Shown here: in pieces, positions 33,029-44,355 of the stretch
Position numbering within the stretch: the first letter of the stretch is position 1
Layout of the letters: each line of letters begins with the position of its first letter
NCBI GenBank assembly: GCA_025765615.1
Contig: JAIVFJ010000185.1
Span: 1 to 64,000, forward strand
Direction: 5' to 3'
Source: Zopfochytrium polystomum
Taxonomy: Eukaryota; Chytridiomycota; Chytridiomycetes; Chytridiales; Chytridiaceae
DNA length: 64,000 bases
The notes under the pieces: generated by a model
Seen by the model: the letters and a program-made list of their open reading frames with translations, nothing else
Told to the model about the DNA's origin: nothing
Databases searched by the model: none
Program-made: the position numbers and the translations under genes

Positions 33029-36000
33029 TCACTCCGCCCCGCGCACCCACGGGTGGTTGCACACCGCGCCAATCCTCACGCGCTCCTCCCACTTGACGCA
33101 CAGCATCTTCTGCACGAGGTCTCGTCCGTCCCTGGACACGCCGCACCGCTCCAGCTTGCCCGCGTCGTAGCGCCCTTGCAAAATGCTTAGCTGTAACCTG
33201 GGTAAAAAGTCGTCTGCAAAGGGGAGCGTGCCCGTCAGCAGCGCGTACAGGACGCACCCGAGCGACCACACGTCCGCCGCCGTGTGCACCGAGAACGGCT
33301 CCGGCTCTTCTTCTCCTTCTTCTTCTTGTTCATCGTCGCCTTGGCCCTGTCGAGTGGCCCGGCCCGCCGCAGCCGCCGAGGACGGCGACGACGAGGACGC
33401 CGGCGTCGACGGCACTGAAGACGCGCGGAGCACCTCGGGCGCGCAATAGTGCAGCGACCCCATGCCAAACCCGTTAGACGGGTCACTCTGCTGTCCCGAC
33501 GCGGGCTCCAGGTTCGCGAGCGTCTCCGAGAGCCCAAAGTCGGCCAGTTTGCACAGCGGCGCTGGCCCTAGCGCTGCGAGGAGGCCGTTGGGATCGTTGA
33601 CTGAAAAGCCGTTGTCGCCGCCTTCGTTCTTGTCGTGCTCCTGCATGACTTCGTCGCAGTCGTCCTCCTCGTCGTCATCGTCATCCACCTCCCGGTCGGA
33701 CTTGGACGAAACGGACGAATCGCCGAGACTAGCGATCGAAGCTGACCGGAATCCCAAGTGCCACGCCGCCAATGACCCCGCCACACCGTTCGCTGCGAGG
33801 GCGCCCGCCGAAGCGGGGTCGGCGTCTGCGGCAGCGCTTTGGCGGCTTCCGCGCCGACTCCTGCGCCACCGCATTACCCGCCGGCGAAGCTCTTTTTCGT
33901 CCTCCATCAATAGTATGTTCTCTAGCTTAATGTCGCGGTGGACGACTCGAGCGACGCAGTGAAGGTATCGGACGGCGCCCGCGATCTGCGCAAAGATTCG
34001 CCGGGCCAGGTCTTCCGCAACTGGCGGCTGCATCGGTGGCTGTATGGCGCTGGCTCCAAACCCACCGCCGCCGCCAAACGAAAATGACGACATCGAGGGT
34101 GTTGTTCCAAAAAACGAAGACAGCGAGGACGTCGACCCTTGGCCGTCAGTGTTGCCGTCCTGTTGGGCGCTCTTCTTCCGGGCGGCCGCCGCCGCGACCT
34201 TTGCCTTTTGCTTCCCAATGTAGTCCAACAGGGTCCCACCCCGTGCGAGCTCAGAGACAACGAAAGTGGCGTCTTCCACGTCCAGCATGTCGTACATGGC
34301 CAAGATGTGGGGGTGCTCCAAGCCAGCCCAGATGGCGGTCTCGTGATCCAGCAGCTGCAGCAACTCTTCCAGACGGGCTTGCGTGGCGCTCGCTACCGAT
34401 GGAGCAACTGGCGACACTTCCAAAAAATCGCTGCTTTGAGCAAGAGGGCTCAAACGATCCGAGCGAGTCGCCGACGAAGGAAGACCCGTCGGATATGTTG
34501 GAGAACTGTCAGCGCGAGGCAGTGGAGGACGAACACCAGGAGCAACAGGTGAATGTCCCGATGCGGTCGAGACAGAGCGCCGGTGTCCGGCCGGGGAGGG
34601 TAATGGTGGCTGCTGCCGCGAAAAGGATCCAATGGACGCGCTTGTCGCGGAGGACCGCGGAGAAGTAAAGGCGCTACCAGCTCCGGTTGGTGATACGTCA
34701 CCAGAGTCCGACTTGCGAATAACTTTGATTGCAACCTTTTCGTTTCCGAGACCAGCCTCGGCCAGGACGGCTTCAAATACATATGAGAAGGCACCTCTAC
34801 CAATTTCACGAACAAGAAGCCATTCTCCGATTTGATCGCCCTCAAAGTAGGATCCTCGGGCTGTTGTTTTTGGAAGAGATAGAAAGATCGTGATTTAATG
34901 GGAGGACAAAGAGTTTCCACATCAATCAAGAAGGAGGAAACAAACTTACGGGGTGGCGCTGGCATAGAAAAAGAGTTCAAAAACGACATGGCGGGCGATG
35001 GTGGCTGACTGGAAAAATTCGAGCTGGACGGCGAGTTGTCCACGCTAGCTTTCCTTCTGACATTGATTTGAACATTGCTGCTGCGTCGCGTCATGATCCG
35101 TTCCAAGAATGAGGAGCTACTTGGAACGCGTCCGAACGCAGAGCCGATGCTGCTGCTGTGGTAGCTGCCGCTGTAACTGCCCGCTGCGCCAGGGATAGTC
35201 GTTGACGCGGCAAGCCCAAGGGCACTACCAGTTTTGCGCGAGGCACTAAGCGAACTTCCCATCGTTGTTGCCAAGGACGGAGCATCCTTTACAGAGGTTG
35301 ACCGACCCGCCAAGTGGATTGCCACGACTTCACCTGCGCGACCTGAACCTGCTCCGGCGCTTGGTTGGCGTCCTGAAGCGAAATTAGGAAGAAGTGGCGA
35401 GGAGCGGTTTCTGTGGAAATCTAGAGGCAATGATGAGTTGTCCTCCCGCCCAGTACTCGTCGATAGCAACGCCGGCCCTCCTGGTTGTGCGTTCAGTCCT
35501 CCGTGTGAGCCGATTCTATCCACTTGTGTCTCCTCGGCTCCGTCATTCAAAGCCTCGCTCGACATGCTTTCGCTGCGAGGGCTCGCACCAACTGATTCAT
35601 CCTCATCCGGGTATGCAGATCCTCTCCTTGAAGAGCCAATTGTAAATGCAACGCCACCAGTATGGTGCGCGTCGGAAAGATGTAAGGGCGGTGGTCGAGT
35701 AGTTGGTTTATGATACATTTCGGTGTTTTCTGATGTGGCCGGCCATCGAGGGTCTGCCTCCTTAGTGTTATCAACAAGGCGAGGGCTCGTGACTTGGCCC
35801 CCTTCGAAGAGTGCGGGAGTGTTGCTGTTCCAGCGGTCGAAAGTTGGAGTCGAAGCGGTCAGAATGTGCGAGGACTTTGGCGTCGCGGAGATGAGCGGGC
35901 TGTTTGACGCCGAATGCGGAGGGCTCGAATACATTTGTGCAATCATTCCTGATCCAGACCCCGATCCGGATCCCGACATGGACCGGCCAGCAAGACCTTG

Positions 36001-36915
36001 ACTAAGCGCGGACACGGGCCGTGGCTGATTCATAGAAGAAGTTGAGGCATGGATGGCAAACCCTTTTGGAAGCAGCTGCACGGGAGCAGAAATGGATGAG
36101 GGAGGCGCCGAGTCCGTGTCGCTACCACTCAGGTCGCTTCTCTCAAGCCGTTGCATAGTACTTTCCAAGACGGCCGCGAACTTGGACGGCGGGCCCGTGG
36201 GAAGAGGAGAGACTACCACGTCGTCATCGTCGTCATCGGACTCATTGTTCTCATCAATGCCCAGACCCGTAGACGAGACACCAAGCCCGACAAGAGAATC
36301 GCTGGGTCCTTGGGCCGGTAATGAGGGGAGCGGCGGGAGCGCTTTTCGGGACGTGGCAAGAGTCGGTGCCGGTGGTGACGGCGCATCTCCCGATTCAACG
36401 TTAGTGGATGTGGCACCCACGGACTTTGTCGAGTCGCTCGGCCGCTGCTGCTGGGCTGTCTCGTCCAAACTAGACGACGACGAGTTCTGCGATGAGAGGT
36501 GCTGCTGGCTTTGGAATCGCTCCCTCAGCGACTGGATGTACCGCTGGGAGAGATGCAAGTACCGGTGTGTCACATCCCGGCGCGGAGAGATGAGCCGGCC
36601 GACCTCGACGGCGGACGGTTTGGATGATTCGGGGTTGCTGCGAAGGGACAAGCGTGTGGCGGAAGAGGTTAGGCTTGGGAGGAGGGCACTAGCGGAGTGC
36701 GTCGAATCGGTCAGGGCCCGCGCACGAGCAGACAAAGAGGACGATGACGACGACGACGATGACCACGATGGCTGCGGCGGCGGGGAATCGGGGATAACGT
36801 CAACCAGGGCCGGCTCTGACGGCAAGGACGAAGCCGAAGAAGATGGGGACAGGACAGGATCAGGATCAAGAAGGCTGGGGTTGGGGTTGAGGTTGGGGGT
36901 GTTACAGTCCCCCAT
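33029..36915 (-). CDS. Ser/Thr protein kinase with long disordered N-terminus and split kinase core
   Basis: The start ATG is at 36915 (MGDCNTPNLN). About 650 residues of Ser/Pro/Thr-rich, probably disordered and phosphorylated sequence precede an intron at about 34948-34868 (GTAAGTTTG...AACAACAG). The kinase core follows: WLLVREIGRGAFSYVFEAVL (P-loop), VAIKVIRKS (VAIK lysine), a Ser-rich insert of about 90 residues, HETAIWAGLEHPHILAMYDM (alpha-C and beta-4), VARVVHRDIKLENILL, a second acidic/low-complexity insert of about 110 residues, CKLADFGLSETL, GSLHYCAPEVL, then DVWSLGCVLYALLTGTLPF and ICNHPWV-like end residues. All catalytic residues are present. The CAMK/AMPK-like C-lobe fits fungal nutrient or stress kinases, but no ortholog is assigned. 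Confidence 0.88.
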
Positions 36916-37682
36916 CCGCAGTGTGCGTTCAGGGGAGATGAGCGTCGCGGACGGTAGGAGTGGTGGGTGCGGAGGCTGAAGGGTAGACTGCGCTTCAAAG
37001 AGCAAAGATGCAGCAATCCTTGAACAGGATTTTTTTTTTTTTTTTTTTTTTTTTGCTCTTTTGCTTGGGGGTTTTCTCACAATCGCAGATGCTCGCAGAT
37101 GATTCGCTTGTCGAATCGGTCACGGGAACTGAGCGTGTTCGGGGTGAACAGAATTGCGTAAAGGCTGACAGACAGACAGACAGACAGACAGACAGGCAGA
37201 CAGACAGACACTTTCATCGATATCTATTCGCAGTGCCCAGTCAAGCCAGTCCAGCTGGCATGTTTGGAGTTTGTCTGTTCGTTGTATGGATCGAACCAAC
37301 AAACAACAAACAACCCCAACAACAACAACAACAACAACAACAAAAGACAGCACGCTGCTTTGACCAAACAGGACGTGGCATTGAATGCATACAACCTGCC
37401 CTTCCTTCCTCTTCCGAGTGGCTTTTACACAGTCTCTTTTTTCAAGGAGGATACTGAATCCCAAGGGTACGGTCGGAAGCTAGAAGAAAAAACAAGCTGG
37501 AGTTGACAGATCAAATTATGGGGACGGGGGAGGCATCACATCGACAAACAACATATGAGGTTAAAGAAAGGGGGTGGGAGGGGGGGAAGAATCTTATGAG
37601 CGGTCATCACTCAAAATCGTGGGGGGGTTAGGATAAACCAGAAACAAGACTCATAGAAGAAAAAAAAAAAAAACAAATAAAG
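36916..37682. other. Intergenic region with (ACAG)n microsatellite at 37166-37210
   Basis: It contains poly-T (37031-37053), the ACAG tetranucleotide run and an (AAC)n run (about 37316-37342). No gene is seen. Confidence 0.6.
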
Positions 37683-38824
37683 TCACAGCTTTGAGGGAAT
37701 GACCCACTCTTGTTTGACGGGCGGCGAGATCTCTCTTAGGACTTGCAGCATGGTGTTTCTCGTGTCGGAGCACAGCTTGTCCATGTCTTGCAGACCCATT
37801 CCCTTTGTGGAGATTGGCGGGAGAACCCGTGCGCGCAGCTTGCCGCCGCGGAAAAGCATTTGGCGCGAATTGTACAAATCTCCGTAGGTCGAAATTACAA
37901 TCGGAACGATCGGGTATTGCCCTTCGATGGCGAGGTGGAATGCGCCCTGGCAAAATTTAATTTCGAGTGTGAGGACGCATTTCCATTGCAAGTGCACGGG
38001 GGAGGACGGGGGGGGGGGGCGAAGGGAATACCTTTTTGAACGGGAGAAAGTCGTTCGTGGTCTGGTGGGACCTTGTGCCTTCGGGGAAAATTAAGAGTGA
38101 CAACTGTGGAAAGTTCAAGTGAATAAGTGGATTGCTGACCATTGTTTGACAATCGAAGCAAAATCAACCGGTTATCGGCCTTACATTCTTCTTGCTCATC
38201 TCGCTTGCTACAAACTGCATCGTCGCTTTCGCGCTCTTGCTGTTCTCGCGATTAATAAAGATATTGTTCGCCATGTAGAGGAACTGGCCAAGGAAAGGCA
38301 CCCAAAACAGCTCGTCCTTTGCCATGACGACGCAGTTTTTGGGAAACACTTGACAAATGACGTAAAGGTCCAAAACGGACTGGTGATTGCTTGGGTGGTG
38401 CACCAATTTTAGATTATGTGATTTTCTTTCCGGAGCGCCGTCCGTGCGGGAGGGGGGCAACCTACCATACGAAAACCGCGGGAGAGCTCTGCGACAAATG
38501 CTCCTTTCCCTCGACATCGGCCTGGATCCCCATCGCAATGCCGCCGAGCACTTTGAAGAAGGAGGTCACGTGCGAGTTGACGATGCGGCCTTGCCCGAGG
38601 AGGGAAAGGACGGGCGCAGCTCCCATTCCGTACGCCGCGGACGTTGCGAGGGTTTGCACAAAGAGAATGGTTCGGCCGACGTAGAGGGCTGTGTCCGTCG
38701 GCTGATTGGAGAGGGGTTGGACGGAAAAAAGTGTGGTAAGTACCGACGGCTTCTACGACTACGATCAAAATCAAAAGAAAGAAATGGGCCTCACACGGCG
38801 CGGGAAGATTTGGTGGGAGGACAT
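37683..38824 (-). CDS. slc1: 1-acyl-sn-glycerol-3-phosphate acyltransferase (LPA acyltransferase)
   Basis: This ER-membrane enzyme converts lysophosphatidic acid to phosphatidic acid. Exon 1 (38824-38795) encodes MSSHQIFPRR; exon 2 (38701-38466) begins PTDTALYVGRTILFVQTLAT and includes a hydrophobic segment (SAAYGMGAAPVLSLLG). It splices to CNHQSVLDLYVICQVFP, the NHx4D catalytic motif, followed by VVMAKDELFWVPFLGQFL and NIFINRENSKSA. After a further intron comes LSLLIFPEGTRSHQ (motif III) and, in the last exon, GAFHLAIEGQYPIVPIVIST (motif IV). The stop is at 37683-37685. Motif order and spacing match yeast Slc1 and bacterial PlsC. Phases across the first two introns are consistent. Confidence 0.92.
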
Positions 38825-38924
38825 TTCAGGGTCTGACGCAGACGGCTTTTTCGTGCCTGATGAGCGGACATTACAAGCCAACGTTTGTTCGTGCAGAGGA
38901 TGGGGAGGACCGTTCGCGCTTCAG

Positions 38925-39392
38925 TTAGATTTGATAGATCTCGAGAGGGGTGAGTGCAGCGCGGAGCAAACCTGAGCTCTTTGAGCGAGGACGAGCCGGT
39001 CCCTGGGGTTTTGCTGCGACGACGGCCTTGGTCACGTTGTTGTTGTCGTCGCTGTCGCCTTCCGAGGAGGAGGCGGCGTGTGGCTGGCCGTTGCTGTTTC
39101 GCCGAGGGCGAGCCGTGCGGGGGCCTGGGGTCGGTGGTGGCACTCCGCCGCGACGAGCCGTTCTGCGCGCACCAGCTGGTGCGGTGGAACCAGCAACAGG
39201 AGCTGCAGCTGCAGGCGACGCCATCGCCGCCGCCGCCGCCGCCGCCGCCGTCAAGGAAGAAGAAGAGGAAGAGGAGGAGGAGGAGGAGGAGGAGGAGGAG
39301 GGCGACGCGGTCCTTCTTGGGCCACCAGCGCTGTGCCTTTTGCCGCTGCGCGATGACGCAGTGGGCGACGATGACGACGAGGATGGGGGCAT
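38925..39392 (-). CDS. Small Ser/Ala/Arg-rich hypothetical protein
   Basis: An ATG at 39392 opens 155 codons: MPPSSSSSSPTASSRSGK, a poly-Ser run, a poly-Ala run, then an Arg/Pro-rich basic part ending LLRAALTPLEIYQI. No domain is recognised, and low-complexity composition in GC-rich DNA can keep frames open by chance. It ends only 100 bp upstream of the acyltransferase start, which leaves little room for a separate promoter; it could instead be 5' leader of that gene. Confidence 0.3.
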   Translation of the reverse strand: MPPSSSSSSPTASSRSGKRHSAGGPRRTASPSSSSSSSSSSSSSSSLTAAAAAAAAMASPAAAAPVAGSTAPAGARRTARRGGVPPPTPGPRTARPRRNSNGQPHAASSSEGDSDDNNNVTKAVVAAKPQGPARPRSKSSGLLRAALTPLEIYQI

Positions 39393-40276
39393 ATTTCTTA
39401 TTTTTTTTTTTTTTCTCTCTTTTTTTTTCTCTTTCTCTTCCTTTGGTATAATTTTTTTTTTTTCCTTGTTTTGTTTTCCTTCAATATTTGTCATTTGAAT
39501 TTTTGTGACAACAACGATCCTCCCAGAAGCGGGAGTTTATTTTTTTCCGGGGAAAAGAACGGACTCTCCTGTGAGATGTGCCGAAATAAAACCACCCACA
39601 CATAATAAAGAAAAAGAAGAAGAAAAGCGAAAATAAAGGTGAGCAAACCTCTGGTGTGCCAGGTCCTGTGAGCAGAAACAGAGAGAGAAAAAAAGAAAAA
39701 AGAAGAAAAGAAAAAAAGAATATCTGAGTGCTTGTCTGACCTGACTCCACCACCTGAGGTGCACTGTTGAACTAACCCAGAACCATTCATTCCACTTAAA
39801 CAGATGTCCCCCAACTCAATCCAAGGAAGAGGGTGCAACGAGTGTGCGAGGCAGTGGGACTTTTCTTGCAGCCTACCAAGCTTGCAGACCTCTGCCTCAC
39901 CAGGCCAGTGAGAAATCACCTGTGTAAATACCGTATTACCCACGCACCCACAGTCATTAGTTTGAATGGAAGGGGGGTCATGGAAGAGGGGTCCGAACTC
40001 AGTAAACCAGGCCCACCGAAAGGCAAGCATACCATAGAGACCATCGCCCCAAGTGGTGCTCCAGCCATTACGCGAAATGCGCCTTCCCACGGCTGAATGG
40101 GTTGCGAATGTGTCGAACGAACGCACCCATCTCAAGCATTCTTGAGGCCACATCTGGCCCGTCGGCGACCCCTGCAAATAAGTTGTCAATGACCGCATCG
40201 GCATTCCAGCGGTTATCCTCTTTATTTTTTGCGGGTCGTGCGAGAATTTCTTTCACTGAACTTGCCCATCAACATC
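39393..40276. other. Mostly non-coding; possible DEP-like fragment at 40085-40256 (minus)
   Basis: The left half is T-rich with no gene. On the minus strand 40256-40085 reads NRWNADAVIDNLFAGVADGP then DVASRMLEMGAFVRHIRNPF, which loosely resembles the second half of a DEP domain (hydrophobic, Asp, Leu, Gly-x-hydrophobic-x-His-hydrophobic). It ends at a possible donor (GCATTTCGC|GTAATGG). I could not find convincing partner exons, so it is noted as a possible fragment only. Confidence 0.25.
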
Positions 40277-42114
40277 TCACGCTGGCAGCCCCGGACCGCC
40301 CAATATATCCTGGATGGCGCCCTCGGCCGTCATCTTCACCTTCTCGGCCTCCTCGACCACGTACTTGCGCAGCCGCCCCACCCTCTGCACAAGGTCCTCG
40401 TACCGCCGGAGCAGCTCGTTGCTCGTCTCGCTCCCTTCGCTTACGTCCTCCTCCACCTTGTACACTGGCACCGCCACCGCATCGCCCTCGACCGCCCCAG
40501 CCTCCGCGTCACTGTCGCCGTCGCCGTCGACGGGCCGAAATCCGGAACCCTGGACGGGAGTCGCTGCCGCTGCCGCCGCCCCGCCGTCTTCGCCGTCGTC
40601 CGTCTGGCACGAACTATCGCTGCGCTGCCGCTCCAGCGGCGCCGGCGGCCGCGCCACCCCGCCGCCGCACCCGCCGCCTTCCTCCCCCATGCACCTCTCC
40701 GCCGCCGCCGCAGTCGCCGCCGCGCCCGCCTCGCCTCCCTCGCGGTCCTGCGGTCTCCCCACAGCCGGCGCTGCCGCCGCCGCCGCCGCCGCGGCATCCG
40801 ACAGCTTCCTGAGCCGCGCGACCTCGCGCTCCGCGGCGGACGCGCGTTGCGCGACGTTGGACAGCTCGAGCTGGAGCTGCTGGATCTGGAAGTTGAGCAC
40901 GTCGACGCTGACGGCGGACGACGACGACGACGGCGCGGCGGTTTCGATGTTGAGGAGCGACTTGTTGCGGATGTGTTGGGCGCGGCTGGCGTACTTCATT
41001 TATTTGGGGGGATGGGAGGGGGTGGGGAAGGAGGTCATCAGTTGCGGAGGTAACCGCCGCTTCTTTTTTTTTTTACCCGCAATGTATTGATGGTTTCCGG
41101 AAGATCGGCTTCCGCCGAGCTCACGCAAGCGAGCATCACGGTGCGGCTGTTACCGCCCAGACTGTCCTGAAGAAATCTCTGCAATGACGGAAAAGGAGTT
41201 TTTGTCAATCCTGAAGCCCGGATCCCGCTTCTCCCCTCATCACCATACCGTGAGCTTGCTTTCTCTGTATGGAACGACTTTCACTCCGCTTGCGCCTCGT
41301 TCGCTACTTTGAGCCGATGCAGTGGCCAGGCCAACTTCAGACAGTGCGTGGATGACCCTGCCCAGCACCAGGAGACCTTGGTTGATGGCGATACCCTCCG
41401 CCTTGCGCTCGCCCGTATTTTGCGTTCGTTTCAGCTTTCGGGTTTGGGTTCGCAAGGTTAGCCATGGTTCTCCAACGAGAGCAAATCAAGAATGCAGCAG
41501 GAAAGTATTACCCTTTCAGACCCCGCCAAATCGACGAAATGAAACTTTGACGTGACCTTGAGCTGCAACGCCGCCGACAAGCCTCTCCTCTTGGGTCCGC
41601 CGCCGCCGCCAGGCGACGCGGGCGGCGGCGGCGGCGCACTCGTGGTCGTCGTCAGCGTCACGGTGAAAATCGCGTGCGACCGCGACGACCTGTCGTTCAT
41701 GCCCGTCGCAGCCGTCGTACGCGATCGCGATCCGACCGCGAGGAGCCTGACGAACAAAAGAAATAGGAAGAACTCTCTGTCAGTGGAGGCGCCATACACC
41801 CGCACACTCGCACACTCACCGAGCTGCCTCCGCCGCCGACGCCACCTCGACCTCCGTCGCGCCCACAAGCAGCAGCCGCCCGTCGCGGTCCTCGCGCACG
41901 CAAATCTCCTCTCCGCCCGCCGTCGCCGCTGCCGCCGCCGCCGCCGCCGAAGCCACCGCCGCGCTCCGCGGGCGCCCCCCGCCGCCGCTGCGCCCAAACG
42001 CCCCACCGCTGCCGCCGCCGCCGCCAAACTTCAGCAGGTCGACCCACTCCTCGTTGTACAGCTCCAAGTACGACACGCGCACCGCGTGCGTCTTCTGCAC
42101 GCCGCTGGCCGCGC

Positions 42115-42147
<33 letters not shown>

Positions 42148-42980
42148 CTTCGACGCGGGGAGGTTCCCGCGCGCGCCCGCCGTTGTTGTTGTTGATCGCG
42201 GCAAACACGTGCCGCAGCGCGCGCGGGATCATGCCAAGCGCGTCGTCGTCGTCGTCGACCGCTATGGCGGCGTCGTCTTCGTCGAGGGGTAGCGAGGCCT
42301 GCGACGGCGCGGGCGACGGCGCGGAGTCGCGGCGCCGTTGCGGGGATGGCGGTGGTAGCTGCTGCGAGGCCGAGTCGTGGCGCCGCAGCGGCGGCGGCGG
42401 CGCGGCGGTGCTGGCGGTGAAGTCTGTGCCCATGCTGTAGGTCTTGCCGCTGCCGGTTTGGCCGCTGTGGCGCGAGGTGGGGTGAAGGACAGAAGCCGTA
42501 CGTCAGTTCGAATACCATTTTGCAAGAATCTCAAAAAACCCTACTAGGCGAAAAGAGTGGCGTTGAATCCCTCGAGGAAGGAGCTCAGTAGCGGGACGAC
42601 TTCGGACTCGAACAGTGCTTTCTGCGTGTCGAGGGGTCAGAGGGGCGAAAGAGTAGTCTAAAACCCAACCAACAGGAGAGCGAGACTGCTCCAAAACAGA
42701 AAAAAAAGAGAGGTATTCCTGCCTGGCTGGTATCAGTGTCGTACACGGCATCGTAGAACTGCTCGGCCTCGCCCGCGCTGGCGGTGGCAGTCGAAGGGCT
42801 GTTCTTTTCGTACGCGAGCGAGCTGGGCGACGTTGCCCACACCCCCGCCTGCGCGTCGGCCGTCCCGAACGGTGACGAGGGTGACAAAGGCAACGGCGAC
42901 GACGATGCTGGCGGTGGCGGCGGCGGTGAGGGGAGCAGCGGCCTGATGCGCACGGCGACTCGGACCGTCGACGAAGCCAT
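40277..42980 (-). CDS. Kinesin-4-like motor protein with low-complexity loop insertions
   Basis: The start ATG is at 42980 ([17 protein letters not shown]). Motor landmarks: [25 protein letters not shown] spliced to [12 protein letters not shown] (P-loop), [30 protein letters not shown] (switch I), [12 protein letters not shown] (switch II), then [48 protein letters not shown], and the kinesin-4-like exit [16 protein letters not shown] followed by [13 protein letters not shown]. Several exons are joined by short introns (for example around 42650-42730 and 41060-41170). Large Ala/Gly/Pro/Asp-rich insertions sit between the P-loop and the [11 protein letters not shown] block and again before switch I. 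The tail after the motor is short (~220 residues) with a coiled-coil end, unlike animal KIF4. Confidence 0.88.
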
Positions 42981-43213
42981 GTTGTTTTTGGGCTTGCTCG
43001 CTGGAAAGACGGACAAAATTGTCGAAAGTGGGGTTGAGCAAGCAATGTATTTTACTATTTTTTGAAGCAACCCCGACACACAATATCCGTTTTTCAAAAG
43101 AGGGAGACTTTGTCGAGGCGGCTGGGTATGTGCAGGGGAACGGGTAAGGGCGATTGGGGTTAACAGTCAATCACGTAGCGCAGAGGGTTTCAACCGACTG
43201 ACGGGCTGGCCAC
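42981..43213. other. Intergenic region between bL32m and the kinesin gene
   Basis: 233 bp. This is the upstream region of the kinesin gene and the 3' flank of bL32m. Nothing distinctive is seen. Confidence 0.5.
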
Positions 43214-43334
43214 TCACTTTAGGCACTTTCTGCAAATGTGGTGGAGCAGCGACGCCTCGCCGCAGTACGGGCAGGGCTTGATGTTCTGCATGGGTCGGAG
43301 CCACTTGGTCGTCATGCGCAGGCGCTGTATGTGT

Positions 43335-43390
<56 letters not shown>

Positions 43391-43773
43391 CGTTCCGCGT
43401 TAGGAATCGTTTCCCGTTAACGTTTCGCCATTAACGAGTGGAGAACAAATGAACGATCCACCCGAAACTCCGACCCCCCACTGATTCCTTCTCGCCGAGG
43501 AGAACCCCGTTCCGCCCAGTGCCGCCCTTCACTCCATCCCCTCGAGGTCTCGCCCGGGCACCCCACCCCCAGTCACCGCACCTTTTTGTGATGCGTCGTT
43601 CTCTTCTTTGGGACGGCCCAAAGGAAGCCGTCGAGCCAGCTGGGCGGCTGCCACGCGATCGCACCGCCGATGGCGCCCCCGATGCCACCGAGCCATGCCG
43701 CGATGCTAGGAAGCGCGGCGGTCCAGCGCGGTAACGTTAACGCGGGTGCGGTGAGCGCGAGTGCTGCGGCCAT
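43214..43773 (-). CDS. mrpl32: Mitochondrial large-subunit ribosomal protein bL32m
   Basis: Exon 1 is 43773-43582 and exon 2 is 43324-43214, giving 100 residues. The N-terminal ~55 residues (MAAALALTAPALTLPRW) form a presequence. The mature start AVPKKRTTHHKK is the conserved bL32 VPKxxxS/T block, after the site where the m-AAA protease usually cleaves. Exon 2 gives RLRMTTKWLRPMQNIKPCPY then CGEASLLHHICRKCLK, with a zinc-binding CPYC...CRKC pair. The intron contains a (GT)n microsatellite (43337-43384). Confidence 0.9.
43337..43384. repeat. (GT)n microsatellite within the bL32m intron
   Basis: A near-perfect GT run of about 48 bp lying just inside the 3' splice site of the single bL32m intron. 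Confidence 0.95.
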
Positions 43774-44355
43774 GTGAGCGCGAGGATTGCGTTGATCGGG
43801 TTTTTCTTCGCCAGGGGGGTCGATCGGACTTGTCACGGCACAACCTTGTCATGTGTCGCTAGGCCTAATATGCGTTCACGCGCTTTCCCCCACCGCCATC
43901 CGTTTCGGACGACAACCAGCAGCAGCAGCAGCAACGTGGTGGATGGGTCGAAAAGTGTGCGTCGTATGTGGACGTGCATGTTTCTTTCCCTTCGGCCGAG
44001 CGCGTGTGCCCGTTCTTCCCTCCTCTTACTCTTTCTCTCCCTCTCTCTCTCTCGTTCCTCGCGCTCGACGTTGGGTCTAGCTCTGGCTCCTCTGGCGGCT
44101 GCTACTGCTGCTGCGCATGATAGCGGCAGGAAACCGGGCCGGTCGGTGGATGGGGGGGAGGGGGGAAGGGGGTGCGATGGGTGCAACGCAGCGCGCAAAG
44201 GTCGGAGGTCGGAGTTTCACAGTTCCTCATCAATCAAAACCATTTCGTTTTTGGCGTTCCACGCTTTCTTTCTTCTTTTCTTCGATCGAGTCCGTGACAA
44301 GAGCGATCACACACAATCCCTCAACCCAACCCCCCCACGAACGGCCTGGGCATCG

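Noticed and set aside
39491..40204. 237-codon minus-strand frame with Trp/Ser/Phe-rich sequence
   Set aside because: Its 3' half is translated poly-T/poly-A tract and it has no recognisable domain; it also overlaps the better-looking DEP-like fragment in another frame.
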